A stretch of DNA of 13,156 bases, from the NCBI GenBank assembly GCA_965216965.1, contig CBDCGX010000011.1:1-13156 (forward strand), given 5' to 3'. The position numbers were made by a program, and so were the translations under genes. This document shows, in pieces, positions 4,425-13,156 of this stretch. Below the pieces are notes generated by a model. It saw nothing but the letters and a program-made list of their open reading frames with translations, was not told the origin of the DNA and searched no databases. Source of the DNA: CBDAKK01 sp965216965. GTDB taxonomy: Bacteria; Spirochaetota; Spirochaetia; WTKD01; G963693115. The first letter of the stretch is position 1. Every line of letters begins with the position of its first letter.

Positions 4425-5005
4425 ACATCAGGAAAGAATACGCGGAATATAGCAACAAAGAGTTTAGGATTAACATCAGAGCCGGGATTAACCCCAGAGA
4501 CAAGCATATTAAAATTACTAAGATTGCAACATCAGAGCCGCAAATAGTTCTAAAATATGTAGTAGCCGAGATGGATTATAAGATTATTAATAAAATTATT
4601 AACCCTTATAGGTTCGACTTTAAGCCTACCGGAATAAAAATAGTGGGTCATAGCTACAAGTCGAAATGTGGGGCCTGCGATGTGTTAGTAATAGGCCCTG
4701 ATATTAACGGGAAAGTAAAAGTGGAGGTCATGACGGAAGGATTTGAGCCCATGGAGTTAGCAGACATCAAGAAGTTAACATCTGGAGAACTTACAACTAA
4801 GAGAGTAAAAGTTGCTAAGCCTGAGGTTAAGCCAGAAGCAGTAGAAAAAAAGCTGATTACATGTAAATTATTAAGCCCTGACAATGAGGTAGTAGAAATT
4901 ACAGACCTCGAGTCATATTGCAAAGATAAAAATTTAGATTTTATAGCAATGGAGAAGTTAGCGAGAAAAGAAATTATCTTCTACAATGCATACAAACCAG
5001 TATAG
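4415..5005 (+). CDS. 196-aa protein with NUMOD-like C-terminal module (unit 2)
   Basis: Second copy of the gene at 56-646, complete with its full upstream operon. It has V132 and A141, the majority state shared with unit 3; both changes lie in the linker between the two domains and are conservative. The start is TTG behind GGAGGT at 4403-4408. Confidence 0.88.
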   Translation: MQVDIRKEYAEYSNKEFRINIRAGINPRDKHIKITKIATSEPQIVLKYVVAEMDYKIINKIINPYRFDFKPTGIKIVGHSYKSKCGACDVLVIGPDINGKVKVEVMTEGFEPMELADIKKLTSGELTTKRVKVAKPEVKPEAVEKKLITCKLLSPDNEVVEITDLESYCKDKNLDFIAMEKLARKEIIFYNAYKPV

Positions 5006-5017
5006 AAATAAAAAAAG

Positions 5018-5050
5018 AAGCTCTTCCGTAATTGGAGGGGCTTTTTGTTT
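5018..5050 (+). terminator. Rho-independent terminator of block A (unit 2)
   Basis: Identical to 659-691: ten-pair stem, GTAATT loop, U-tract. Confidence 0.88.
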
Positions 5051-5819
5051 GTGCACGAAAGAAGTTCGAAGGTCAAAAGATTTGTTTATGGTTAAGGTCA
5101 AGGGCTTGATTGAGTAGAAAATGAGTAGATTACAGTTTTAGGTAGGGTTTTCGGTAGGGTTTATGTAAAACTGGGACTTAAACTGGGTAATTATGCATTT
5201 TAGTATATCGGTCGGATTGTGAGAAGGTCGCTCGGATCCGCTACATTCGTGGAACATAATTTACTCGACATATAATCGTACACGGAAATGATACAGGGGT
5301 ATGCATAATGTGCAACTCGGAATTTGGATAGACCACACCCCTCGCTTTTGCTGCGGCTTTGGGTCGGTAAAGCCTTTCGCTTCGCTTACTTGTTATATTT
5401 TATCATGGATTTTTAAAGAAGTACAGGACAAATGTCCCGTTTTGCAAAAATAAATTATCAGGTGGGGAAGTGGACAAATGTCCGGTTTGCCTAAAGTCAG
5501 GAAATCTACAACTTCTACAAATTAAATTACAACAAAACAACAAAACAACAAAAGGTTTTAAAATCTCCTAACATAAAAAAAGGTTTACGCGTGCATATCG
5601 TGTGTGAGTAATATGTATCCACGAGGGTGCGTGTCGTGCGCGTGTATCGCGTGTATATAATGTAAAACATTTCCACTTATACGAAACCCCTTCGATAATA
5701 ACTATAGGTATGCAGGTGTGAGTAATCCAGTTGTATGTGGATATTTAAAGCAATACGAGTTGTTATATTTACGGTATAGGTGTATAATGTAGGTATATTA
5801 AAAGTAGGAGGTACAATTT

Positions 5820-6596
5820 ATGAGAAAGCCGATTGAGAGTATTACGACATCACAAGAAATTATGTCGGAATTGATTATGTTGCACGAGGAACTAATCGCA
5901 TTGGAAGAGAAGAAGTTATCAGCAGAGAAGGTATTTGACAAGTTATTGCACGAAACATTAGTCGTGGGTGTATCCAAAGAACGAGCTAAGTTGATGAGTG
6001 ATCCGTTTGTAGCCACTCGACAATATGATAAAGCAATTGAGGTAAGAAGAGGGAAGGTCAAATCTTTGGAACTGGTAGTTGGGTCAAGAACGGGCATACC
6101 ACTATCAGTGGATGTGATTAAGGCGACAGGGCCTAAGCAGTTTGCTACCTTGGCTTGGTTAATGCTAAGCAACGGACACTACTCTATGGAAGAATTAGAG
6201 GCTATGAGTGGACGAAGTAGGAAAGAAATACAAAAGGATATGCAGAAACTCGAGAAGTTAGGATTATTTACTCGGGTTAAAAAAGGGAAGTTCGTTAAAA
6301 TGGAGGCAAACAGCGAAGGCGAGTACATCAAGATTTACGAATCAATAATTAATATTAGTGGAGTCAACTTCTCTTCTAATGAGAAAATAATATTTCTTAC
6401 ACTGGTGTCGCAATTACAACGAAAGGGAAACGATGGTCGTGTGACTGACGAATACATCACTCGTAAGACTGGAATGTCGAAATCTGTAATTAGTCGTACA
6501 CTCATGGAGTTAGAAAGAAGAGGTGTAATTATTATACATAAGCCCACACAGAAACAAAGGTGTTTCGAGATACAAGGGATTAACTATTTTAGGTAG
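5820..6596 (+). CDS. 258-aa double winged-helix protein, candidate replication initiator (unit 2)
   Basis: The protein is identical to the unit 1 copy (1461-2237). Upstream, unit 2 carries T to C at 5641 inside the CGTGT repeats of the putative origin. Confidence 0.88.
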   Translation: MRKPIESITTSQEIMSELIMLHEELIALEEKKLSAEKVFDKLLHETLVVGVSKERAKLMSDPFVATRQYDKAIEVRRGKVKSLELVVGSRTGIPLSVDVIKATGPKQFATLAWLMLSNGHYSMEELEAMSGRSRKEIQKDMQKLEKLGLFTRVKKGKFVKMEANSEGEYIKIYESIINISGVNFSSNEKIIFLTLVSQLQRKGNDGRVTDEYITRKTGMSKSVISRTLMELERRGVIIIHKPTQKQRCFEIQGINYFR

Positions 6597-6729
6597 GTCT
6601 GTAGCCCAGTAGTAGCAAGGTGTACAACAACAACCCCCCTTTTTGACACACTACAAGTCTTATATACTATATATGTAGTCAGTCGATTTAGGGGGTTGTG
6701 TCTGTAGCCCAGTAGTAGCAAGGTGTACA
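6597..6729. promoter_or_regulatory. Dyad/direct-repeat control element (unit 2)
   Basis: Identical to 2238-2370, with direct repeats at 6597-6626 and 6700-6729 and outer dyad arms at 6630-6638 and 6691-6699. Confidence 0.75.
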
Positions 6730-6767
6730 GAGGCGAAGAAATTATAATAAAAATAGGAGGAACAAGT

Positions 6768-6935
6768 ATGAGTAAAAAAAGATTATACCCGAAGGAATTC
6801 CCAAGAGGATTAGCATTAAGAGTAGAAGAGGAATTGTACTGGGATTTAAAAAAATATAACATCAAAGCCGGCGAGATTAGAACTATATTAAAAGAAGCGG
6901 TTGCGAAGTTGGAGAAAGGGGAAAAGCATGATTAG
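6768..6935 (+). CDS. 55-aa ribbon-helix-helix protein (unit 2)
   Basis: Identical to 2409-2576, including its ribosome binding site and the overlap with the next gene. Confidence 0.8.
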   Translation: MSKKRLYPKEFPRGLALRVEEELYWDLKKYNIKAGEIRTILKEAVAKLEKGEKHD

Positions 6936-7593
6936 AACGGAAGACCACCAAATTTCTACAAGACTAAAAATACAGAAAGCAATCCCGATCAATCCAACAA
7001 CAAAAACAACAAAAGAGTCCTCTAAATCATATAAAAAGATTTTAAAGCTCCACAAAGAATGCGGCGTAAATGGTTATGTAAAATTGACAGAATTCGAAGT
7101 AAAAAAGATAAGCAGGATTTTGCACGGTGTAGAAGATGACGACAAGAAGAACTATTTATTGTGGTTATGTTGGGCGGTTGCTTTGCTGGATAGAAATCTA
7201 GGTAGAAGTTGGACTAATTTTTATGTGTTTTATAATAGAGTTTTTGATGTATTCGTTTATTGGGGAAATGTTAGTATTGTAGAAGTTGAGAAAGAAATTA
7301 ATAAGATAAATGATTTGATGTACGGAAAAACTAAAAGGTTTGATATTAAAGTTAGCCAATGTAGAAGAACAAGAAATTTTAGTTTCCACACAAAAGGAAC
7401 TCCACCAGTTGACGAAAAGTATTGGGGACAATTTAAAAAAGGTTATGCAATACATCATGTTAAAGGTAATAAAACTGGAGAAGTCGAGAAGTTAGAAATA
7501 AATGACCACTACTTATTACATAGTTTAGGAAGAAGAAATTATGACAAGAAAAAGAAGTTTAAAAAATATGTAAAAATAAATTTGCAATGTTAG
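6928..7593 (+). CDS. 221-aa basic protein of unknown function (unit 2)
   Basis: As the unit 1 copy, but codon 83 is GCG (Ala) instead of ACT (Thr) through two substitutions (7174, 7176), and 7152 carries a silent T to C. Three changes within 25 bases while the rest is unchanged suggest real variation rather than random error. Residue 83 lies in the aromatic core segment. Confidence 0.85.
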   Translation: MIRTEDHQISTRLKIQKAIPINPTTKTTKESSKSYKKILKLHKECGVNGYVKLTEFEVKKISRILHGVEDDDKKNYLLWLCWAVALLDRNLGRSWTNFYVFYNRVFDVFVYWGNVSIVEVEKEINKINDLMYGKTKRFDIKVSQCRRTRNFSFHTKGTPPVDEKYWGQFKKGYAIHHVKGNKTGEVEKLEINDHYLLHSLGRRNYDKKKKFKKYVKINLQC

Positions 7594-7728
7594 GCAAAAA
7601 GTAATAAACTTAGATTAAATAAAAAAGTAATTGATGAGTTTAACAAGCTGGCAAGCAAACACAAAATATATAGTAAGACAAGTTTATTAAATCAAGCACT
7701 TACAGAATTCGTTAATAAGTATAGTTAG
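7587..7728 (+). pseudogene. Second RHH domain lacking its own in-frame start (unit 2)
   Basis: Same arrangement as 3228-3369: TAG before the domain, out-of-frame ATG at 7587, A5 run retained. Confidence 0.65.
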
Positions 7729-8193
7729 AAAACAGGGATCCTCTTAAATACTGGGGGCTTTTTTTGTTATGTGGTGTAAAACTCAAATGCGGGGGGAAAC
7801 TCGTGGCATCAGTATCTCCTATTCTTACGCACACTACACTAAACAGATTTATAAGTGATTACTTGACACGACTCAGAATGGTGTGAGAAATAAATATTTT
7901 TATGGTGGCTCAGAACTCCCGATTTTTGTGGCGAAAAAAAGTTCCACCTCTCAGGAAAAATTTTATAGTGGAAAAGAAGAGGGGGGGTACCTCGGAAAGG
8001 GGGAGGGGATTGGGGATATAGGGGATACCCGCACCAGCTCATAACCTATTTTTCGAAACTCATACACCAGTCAAAACGATGGATAAAACTCAAAATATTG
8101 GATAAAAAAATTACTCAATAGGTAGATAGTCGTCAGTTCTCAAACCCCTTCGATAATAATAATAGAACATATTAAACCGTGGAGGTAGAAGTT

Positions 8194-8310
8194 ATGACAA
8201 CGGAAGAAAAGAAAGAGTTTTTTAAAAAGTTATTGATGGAGTCGGACAGAGAAGATTTAGCAGAAATTAAACAACAAGTGGAGGTAAAAGATGATACAAG
8301 CAATAGATAA
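8194..8310 (+). CDS. 38-aa charged peptide (unit 2)
   Basis: Identical to 3835-3951. Upstream, unit 2 differs by C to A at 8062. Confidence 0.65.
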   Translation: MTTEEKKEFFKKLLMESDREDLAEIKQQVEVKDDTSNR

Positions 8311-8569
8311 GGTGGCATTATTTTTAGAGCAAGCAGTAAGACCTACTGGAGATATGGACGACAAAGTGTGGGTAGCAGACATCACGGACGAGTACAACAA
8401 GTTATCGGGTAAAAATATCACTTCGGCAAGAGTAGGGCATGCATTAAAAAAAGCAGGTGTTAAGTCAGAACTTTGTAGAAGAAACGGAAGACACGGAACT
8501 GCTGCGATAGTAGGATCTATATTTGAGCCTACAAAAGAAAATGTGGGGTGGATCCATGACAAAGGTTAA
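8291..8569 (+). CDS. 92-aa winged-helix protein (unit 2)
   Basis: Identical to 3932-4210. Confidence 0.82.
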   Translation: MIQAIDKVALFLEQAVRPTGDMDDKVWVADITDEYNKLSGKNITSARVGHALKKAGVKSELCRRNGRHGTAAIVGSIFEPTKENVGWIHDKG

Positions 8570-8783
8570 TTTAGAGTTATTCGGTCAAAAAGTGGAAACA
8601 GAATCTTTAGAATACAAGTGCAACTACCTAAATATCACAGGTGGGATAAAAAAAGTGCATACCGTTAAGGATAGAGGGTTGTATAAATTTGTAGATGTCA
8701 TGATTGTAGAAGACCACATTAAGCAAAACGAGGTCAGGGATATATTAATAGCTTTAGGAATGGAGGTAGAAGATTGCAAGTAG
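8556..8783 (+). CDS. 75-aa protein of unknown function (unit 2)
   Basis: Identical to 4197-4424, spanning the unit 2/3 boundary. Confidence 0.78.
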   Translation: MTKVNLELFGQKVETESLEYKCNYLNITGGIKKVHTVKDRGLYKFVDVMIVEDHIKQNEVRDILIALGMEVEDCK

Positions 8784-9364
8784 ACATCAGGAAAGAATAC
8801 GCGGAATATAGCAACAAAGAGTTTAGGATTAACATCAGAGCCGGGATTAACCCCAGAGACAAGCATATTAAAATTACTAAGATTGCAACATCAGAGCCGC
8901 AAATAGTTCTAAAATATGTAGTAGCCGAGATGGATTATAAGATTATTAATAAAATTATTAACCCTTATAGGTTCGACTTTAAGCCTACCGGAATAAAAAT
9001 AGTGGGTCATAGCTACAAGTCGAAATGTGGGGCCTGCGATGTGTTAGTAATAGGCCCTGATATTAACGGGAAAGTAAAAGTGGAGGTCATGACGGAAGGA
9101 TTTGAGCCCATGGAGTTAGCAGACATCAAGAAGTTAACATCTGGAGAACTTACAACTAAGAGAGTAAAAGTTGCTAAGCCTGAGGTTAAGCCAGAAGCAG
9201 TAGAAAAAAAGCTGATTACATGTAAATTATTAAGCCCTGACAATGAGGTAGTAGAAATTACAGACCTCGAGTCATATTGCAAAGATAAAAATTTAGATTT
9301 TATAGCAATGGAGAAGTTAGCGAGAAAAGAAATTATCTTCTACAATGCATACAAACCAGTATAG
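8774..9364 (+). CDS. 196-aa protein with NUMOD-like C-terminal module (unit 3)
   Basis: Identical to the unit 2 copy (4415-5005). Confidence 0.87.
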   Translation: MQVDIRKEYAEYSNKEFRINIRAGINPRDKHIKITKIATSEPQIVLKYVVAEMDYKIINKIINPYRFDFKPTGIKIVGHSYKSKCGACDVLVIGPDINGKVKVEVMTEGFEPMELADIKKLTSGELTTKRVKVAKPEVKPEAVEKKLITCKLLSPDNEVVEITDLESYCKDKNLDFIAMEKLARKEIIFYNAYKPV

Positions 9365-9376
9365 AAATAAAAAAAG

Positions 9377-9409
9377 AAGCTCTTCCGTAATTGGAGGGGC
9401 TTTTTGTTT
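9377..9409 (+). terminator. Rho-independent terminator of block A (unit 3)
   Basis: Identical to 659-691. Confidence 0.88.
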
Positions 9410-10178
9410 GTGCACGAAAGAAGTTCGAAGGTCAAAAGATTTGTTTATGGTTAAGGTCAAGGGCTTGATTGAGTAGAAAATGAGTAGATTACAGTTTTAG
9501 GTAGGGTTTTCGGTAGGGTTTATGTAAAACTGGGACTTAAACTGGGTAATTATGCATTTTAGTATATCGGTCGGATTGTGAGAAGGTCGCTCGGATCCGC
9601 TACATTCGTGGAACATAATTTACTCGACATATAATCGTACACGGAAATGATACAGGGGTATGCATAATGTGCAACTCGGAATTTGGATAGACCACACCCC
9701 TCGCTTTTGCTGCGGCTTTGGGTCGGTAAAGCCTTTCGCTTCGCTTACTTGTTATATTTTATCATGGATTTTTAAAGAAGTACAGGACAAATGTCCCGTT
9801 TTGCAAAAATAAATTATCAGGTGGGGAAGTGGACAAATGTCCGGTTTGCCTAAAGTCAGGAAATCTACAACTTCTACAAATTAAATTACAACAAAACAAC
9901 AAAACAACAAAAGGTTTTAAAATCTCCTAACATAAAAAAAGGTTTACGCGTGCATATCGTGTGTGAGTAATATGTATCCACGAGGGTGCGTGTCGTGCGT
10001 GTGTATCGCGTGTATATAATGTAAAACATTTCCACTTATACGAAACCCCTTCGATAATAACTATAGGTATGCAGGTGTGAGTAATCCAGTTGTATGTGGA
10101 TATTTAAAGCAATACGAGTTGTTATATTTACGGTATAGGTGTATAATGTAGGTATATTAAAAGTAGGAGGTACAATTT

Positions 10179-10970
10179 ATGAGAAAGCCGATTGAGAGTA
10201 TTACGACATCACAAGAAATTATGTCGGAATTGATTATGTTGCACGAGGAACTAATCGCATTGGAAGAGAAGAAGTTATCAGCAGAGAAGGTATTTGACAA
10301 GTTATTGCACGAAACATTAGTCGTGGGTGTATCCAAAGAACGAGCTAAGTTGATGAGTGATCCGTTTGTAGCCACTCGACAATATGATAAAGCAATTGAG
10401 GTAAGAAGAGGGAAGGTCAAATCTTTGGAACTGGTAGTTGGGTCAAGAACGGGCATACCACTATCAGTGGATGTGATTAAGGCGACAGGGCCTAAGCAGT
10501 TTGCTACCTTGGCTTGGTTAATGCTAAGCAACGGACACTACTCTATGGAAGAATTAGAGGCTATGAGTGGACGAAGTAGGAAAGAAATACAAAAGGATAT
10601 GCAGAAACTCGAGAAGTTAGGATTATTTACTCGGGTTAAAAAAGGGAAGTTCGTTAAAATGGAGGCAAACAGCGAAGGCGAGTACATCAAGATTTACGAA
10701 TCAATAATTAATATTAGTGGAGTCAACTTCTCTTCTAATGAGAAAATAATATTTCTTACACTGGTGTCGCAATTACAACGAAAGGGAAACGATGGTCGTG
10801 TGACTGACGAATACATCACTCGTAAGACTGGAATGTCGAAATCTGTAATTAGTCGTACACTCATGGAGTTAGAAAGAAGAGGTGTAATTATATACATAAG
10901 CCCACACAGAAACAAAGGTGTTTCGAGATACAAGGGATTAACTATTTTAGGTAGGTCTGTAGCCCAGTAG
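10179..10970 (+). pseudogene. 258-aa double winged-helix gene, frameshifted near its end (unit 3)
   Basis: One T is missing in the TTATTATA stretch at about 10888-10892. The frame changes after GVII, so the last 20 or so residues are replaced by an unrelated tail (YISPHRNKGVSRYKGLTILG and a few more), for 263 aa in total. The wing of the second winged helix is lost and the frame now runs into the left 30-bp direct repeat. Either a sequencing or consensus deletion or a real disabling change in a redundant copy. Confidence 0.8.
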
Positions 10971-11087
10971 TAGCAAGGTGTACAACAACAACCCCCCTTT
11001 TTGACACACTACAAGTCTTATATACTATATATGTAGTCAGTCGATTTAGGGGGTTGTGTCTGTAGCCCAGTAGTAGCAAGGTGTACA
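10955..11087. promoter_or_regulatory. Dyad/direct-repeat control element (unit 3)
   Basis: Same sequence as 2238-2370, shifted by the upstream deletion. Outer dyad arms are at 10988-10996 and 11049-11057. Confidence 0.75.
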
Positions 11088-11125
11088 GAGGCGAAGAAAT
11101 TATAATAAAAATAGGAGGAACAAGT

Positions 11126-11293
11126 ATGAGTAAAAAAAGATTATACCCGAAGGAATTCCCAAGAGGATTAGCATTAAGAGTAGAAGAGGAATTGTACTGG
11201 GATTTAAAAAAATATAACATCAAAGCCGGCGAGATTAGAACTATATTAAAAGAAGCGGTTGCGAAGTTGGAGAAAGGGGAAAAGCATGATTAG
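11126..11293 (+). CDS. 55-aa ribbon-helix-helix protein (unit 3)
   Basis: Identical to 2409-2576. Confidence 0.8.
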   Translation: MSKKRLYPKEFPRGLALRVEEELYWDLKKYNIKAGEIRTILKEAVAKLEKGEKHD

Positions 11294-11952
11294 AACGGAA
11301 GACCACCAAATTTCTACAAGACTAAAAATACAGAAAGCAATCCCGATCAATCCAACAACAAAAACAACAAAAGAGTCCTCTAAATCATATAAAAAGATTT
11401 TAAAGCTCCACAAAGAATGCGGCGTAAATGGTTATGTAAAATTGACAGAATTCGAAGTAAAAAAGATAAGCAGGATTTTGCACGGTGTAGAAGATGACGA
11501 CAAGAAGAATTATTTATTGTGGTTATGTTGGACTGTTGCTTTGCTGGATAGAAATCTAGGTAGAAGTTGGACTAATTTTTATGTGTTTTATAATAGAGTT
11601 TTTGATGTATTCGTTTATTGGGGAAATGTTAGTATTGTAGAAGTTGAGAAAGAAATTAATAAGATAAATGATTTGATGTACGGAAAAACTAAAAGGTTTG
11701 ATATTAAAGTTAGCCAATGTAGAAGAACAAGAAATTTTAGTTTCCACACAAAAGGAACTCCACCAGTTGACGAAAAGTATTGGGGACAATTTAAAAAAGG
11801 TTATGCAATACATCATGTTAAAGGTAATAAAAACTGGAGAAGTCGAGAAGTTAGAAATAAATGACCACTACTTATTACATAGTTTAGGAAGAAGAAATTA
11901 TGACAAGAAAAAGAAGTTTAAAAAATATGTAAAAATAAATTTGCAATGTTAG
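11286..11952 (+). pseudogene. 221-aa basic protein gene, frameshifted (unit 3)
   Basis: An extra A in the A run at about 11829-11833 shifts the frame after HHVKGNK. Translation would stop at 11864 after 192 aa. The basic C-terminal 40 residues remain readable in another frame to TAG 11950-11952. A homopolymer indel of this kind is typical of long-read error. Codon 83 is ACT, as in unit 1. Confidence 0.8.
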
Positions 11953-12087
11953 GCAAAAAGTAATAAACTTAGATTAAATAAAAAAGTAATTGATGAGTTT
12001 AACAAGCTGGCAAGCAAACACAAAATATATAGTAAGACAAGTTTATTAAATCAAGCACTTACAGAATTCGTTAATAAGTATAGTTAG
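11946..12087 (+). pseudogene. Second RHH domain lacking its own in-frame start (unit 3)
   Basis: Same as 3228-3369 with A5 retained. This matters because unit 3 has indels in other homopolymers but not here. Confidence 0.65.
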
Positions 12088-12552
12088 AAAACAGGGATCC
12101 TCTTAAATACTGGGGGCTTTTTTTGTTATGTGGTGTAAAACTCAAATGCGGGGGGAAACTCGTGGCATCAGTATCTCCTATTCTTACGCACACTACACTA
12201 AACAGATTTATAAGTGATTACTTGACACGACTCAGAATGGTGTGAGAAATAAATATTTTTATGGTGGCTCAGAACTCCCGATTTTTGTGGCGAAAAAAAG
12301 TTCCACCTCTCAGGAAAAATTTTATAGTGGAAAAGAAGAGGGGGGGTACCTCGGAAAGGGGGAGGGGTTTGGGGATATAGGGGATACCCGCACCAGCTCA
12401 TAACCTATTTTTCGAAACTCCTACACCAGTCAAAACGATGGATAAAACTCAAAATATTGGATAAAAAAATTACTCAATAGGTAGATAGTCGTCAGTTCTC
12501 AAACCCCTTCGATAATAATAATAGAACATATTAAACCGTGGAGGTAGAAGTT

Positions 12553-12669
12553 ATGACAACGGAAGAAAAGAAAGAGTTTTTTAAAAAGTTATTGATGGAG
12601 TCGGACAGAGAAGATTTAGCAGAAATTAAACAACAAGTGGAGGTAAAAGATGATACAAGCAATAGATAA
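12553..12669 (+). CDS. 38-aa charged peptide (unit 3)
   Basis: Identical to 3835-3951. Confidence 0.65.
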   Translation: MTTEEKKEFFKKLLMESDREDLAEIKQQVEVKDDTSNR

Positions 12670-12927
12670 GGTGGCATTATTTTAGAGCAAGCAGTAAGAC
12701 CTACTGGAGATATGGACGACAAAGTGTGGGTAGCAGACATCACGGACGAGTACAACAAGTTATCGGGTAAAAATATCACTTCGGCAAGAGTAGGGCATGC
12801 ATTAAAAAAAGCAGGTGTTAAGTCAGAACTTTGTAGAAGAAACGGAAGACACGGAACTGCTGCGATAGTAGGATCTATATTTGAGCCTACAAAAGAAAAT
12901 GTGGGGTGGATCCATGACAAAGGTTAA
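12650..12927 (+). pseudogene. 92-aa winged-helix gene, frameshifted early (unit 3)
   Basis: A T5 run is T4 here (about 12679-12683), so reading from the ATG at 12650 stops at TAG 12683-12685 after 11 codons. The winged-helix part stays open from an internal ATG at 12712 (71 aa), but a GGAG only two or three bases before that ATG is too close to be a good ribosome binding site. Confidence 0.8.
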
Positions 12928-13141
12928 TTTAGAGTTATTCGGTCAAAAAGTGGAAACAGAATCTTTAGAATACAAGTGCAACTACCTAAATATCACAGGT
13001 GGGATAAAAAAAGTGCATACCGTTAAGGATAGAGGGTTGTATAAATTTGTAGATGTCATGATTGTAGAAGACCACATTAAGCAAAACGAGGTCAGGGATA
13101 TATTAATAGCTTTAGGAATGGAGGTAGAAGATTGCAAGTAG
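12914..13141 (+). CDS. 75-aa protein of unknown function (unit 3 into overlap)
   Basis: Identical to 4197-4424. If translation depends on coupling to the 92-aa gene, the upstream frameshift could reduce its expression. Confidence 0.78.
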   Translation: MTKVNLELFGQKVETESLEYKCNYLNITGGIKKVHTVKDRGLYKFVDVMIVEDHIKQNEVRDILIALGMEVEDCK

Positions 13142-13156
13142 ACATCAGGAAAGAAT
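13132..13156 (+). CDS. 196-aa protein, first 8 codons (cut by window edge)
   Basis: TTG start and first codons, identical to 56-80; the window ends here. Joining this end to position 1 through the 80-base overlap restores the complete gene. Confidence 0.8.

Larger units (their letters stand above)
1..13156. repeat. Three head-to-tail copies of a 4,359-bp replicon, with 80-bp terminal overlap
   Basis: Units run 1-4359, 4360-8718 and 8719-13076 (the last is 4,358 bp, net of one insertion and two deletions). Positions 13077-13156 repeat 1-80 exactly. Every gene and non-coding signal recurs at +4359 and about +8718. Single-copy linear DNA would not return to its own start, so the natural form is a circle of 4,359 bp, present either as a trimer or as an assembly or amplification concatemer. 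Differences seen: 452/4811/9170 A,G,G; 480/4839/9198 T,C,C; 1282/5641/10000 T,C,T; 2793/7152 T,C; 2815/7174 A,G; 2817/7176 T,G; 3703/8062 C,A; 3650/12368 A,T; and in unit 3 a lost T near 10891, an extra A near 11829-11833 and a lost T near 12679-12683. Confidence 0.97.

Noticed and set aside
1..13156. Tandem gene amplification in a chromosome
   Set aside because: No unique flanking DNA is present at either edge and the ends overlap exactly by 80 bases, as expected for a circle.

Overview
The window is one 4,359-bp unit repeated head to tail three times (1-4359, 4360-8718, 8719-13076), followed by 80 bases (13077-13156) identical to positions 1-80. This is what a small circular replicon looks like when it is present, or was assembled, as a trimer. 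The units differ at only about seven substitutions and three single-base indels. No rRNA, tRNA, CRISPR array, transposase, resistance gene or chromosomal flank is visible. The low-GC sequence, strong GGAGG-type ribosome binding sites, TTG start, sigma-A-like promoters and U-tract terminators suggest a small cryptic plasmid (or plasmid-like satellite) of a low-GC Gram-positive (Bacillota-like) host. The host cannot be named from the sequence.

All genes lie on the + strand in two blocks. Block A (unit 1/2 junction, 3835-5005) is a compact operon of four overlapping genes: a 38-aa charged peptide, a 92-aa winged-helix protein, a 75-aa unknown protein and a 196-aa protein whose C-terminus resembles a NUMOD-type DNA-binding module. 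It ends in a clear terminator. Block B (1461-3369) starts with a 258-aa protein carrying two winged helices, the best candidate replication initiator or regulator. A 133-bp control element follows: a nested dyad over a TTGACA promoter, bracketed by perfect 30-bp direct repeats. After it come a 55-aa ribbon-helix-helix (RHH) protein and a 221-aa basic unknown protein. A second RHH domain follows in the same frame but behind a TAG stop.

Two long non-coding regions hold the probable replication and control sequences. The region before the 258-aa gene (692-1460) contains 12-bp-phased G-tract repeats, two GGACA-AA-TGTCC dyads, an (ACAACAAA)3 tract, degenerate CGTGT repeats, DnaA-box-like sites and a sigma-A promoter. 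The region before block A (3408-3834) holds a strong G-quadruplex motif. An 18-bp sequence, AAACCCCTTCGATAATAA, occurs upstream of both blocks and probably co-ordinates them.

My reading, which is inference: block B is a replication/copy-control module organised like copG-repB (RHH repressor, autoregulated promoter, then an effector), but with no recognisable rolling-circle (HUH) initiator. Block A is an accessory or maintenance operon of DNA-binding proteins. In the third unit, single-base indels break three genes (258-aa, 221-aa, 92-aa). These are either long-read homopolymer-type errors or real decay of redundant copies in a multimer.
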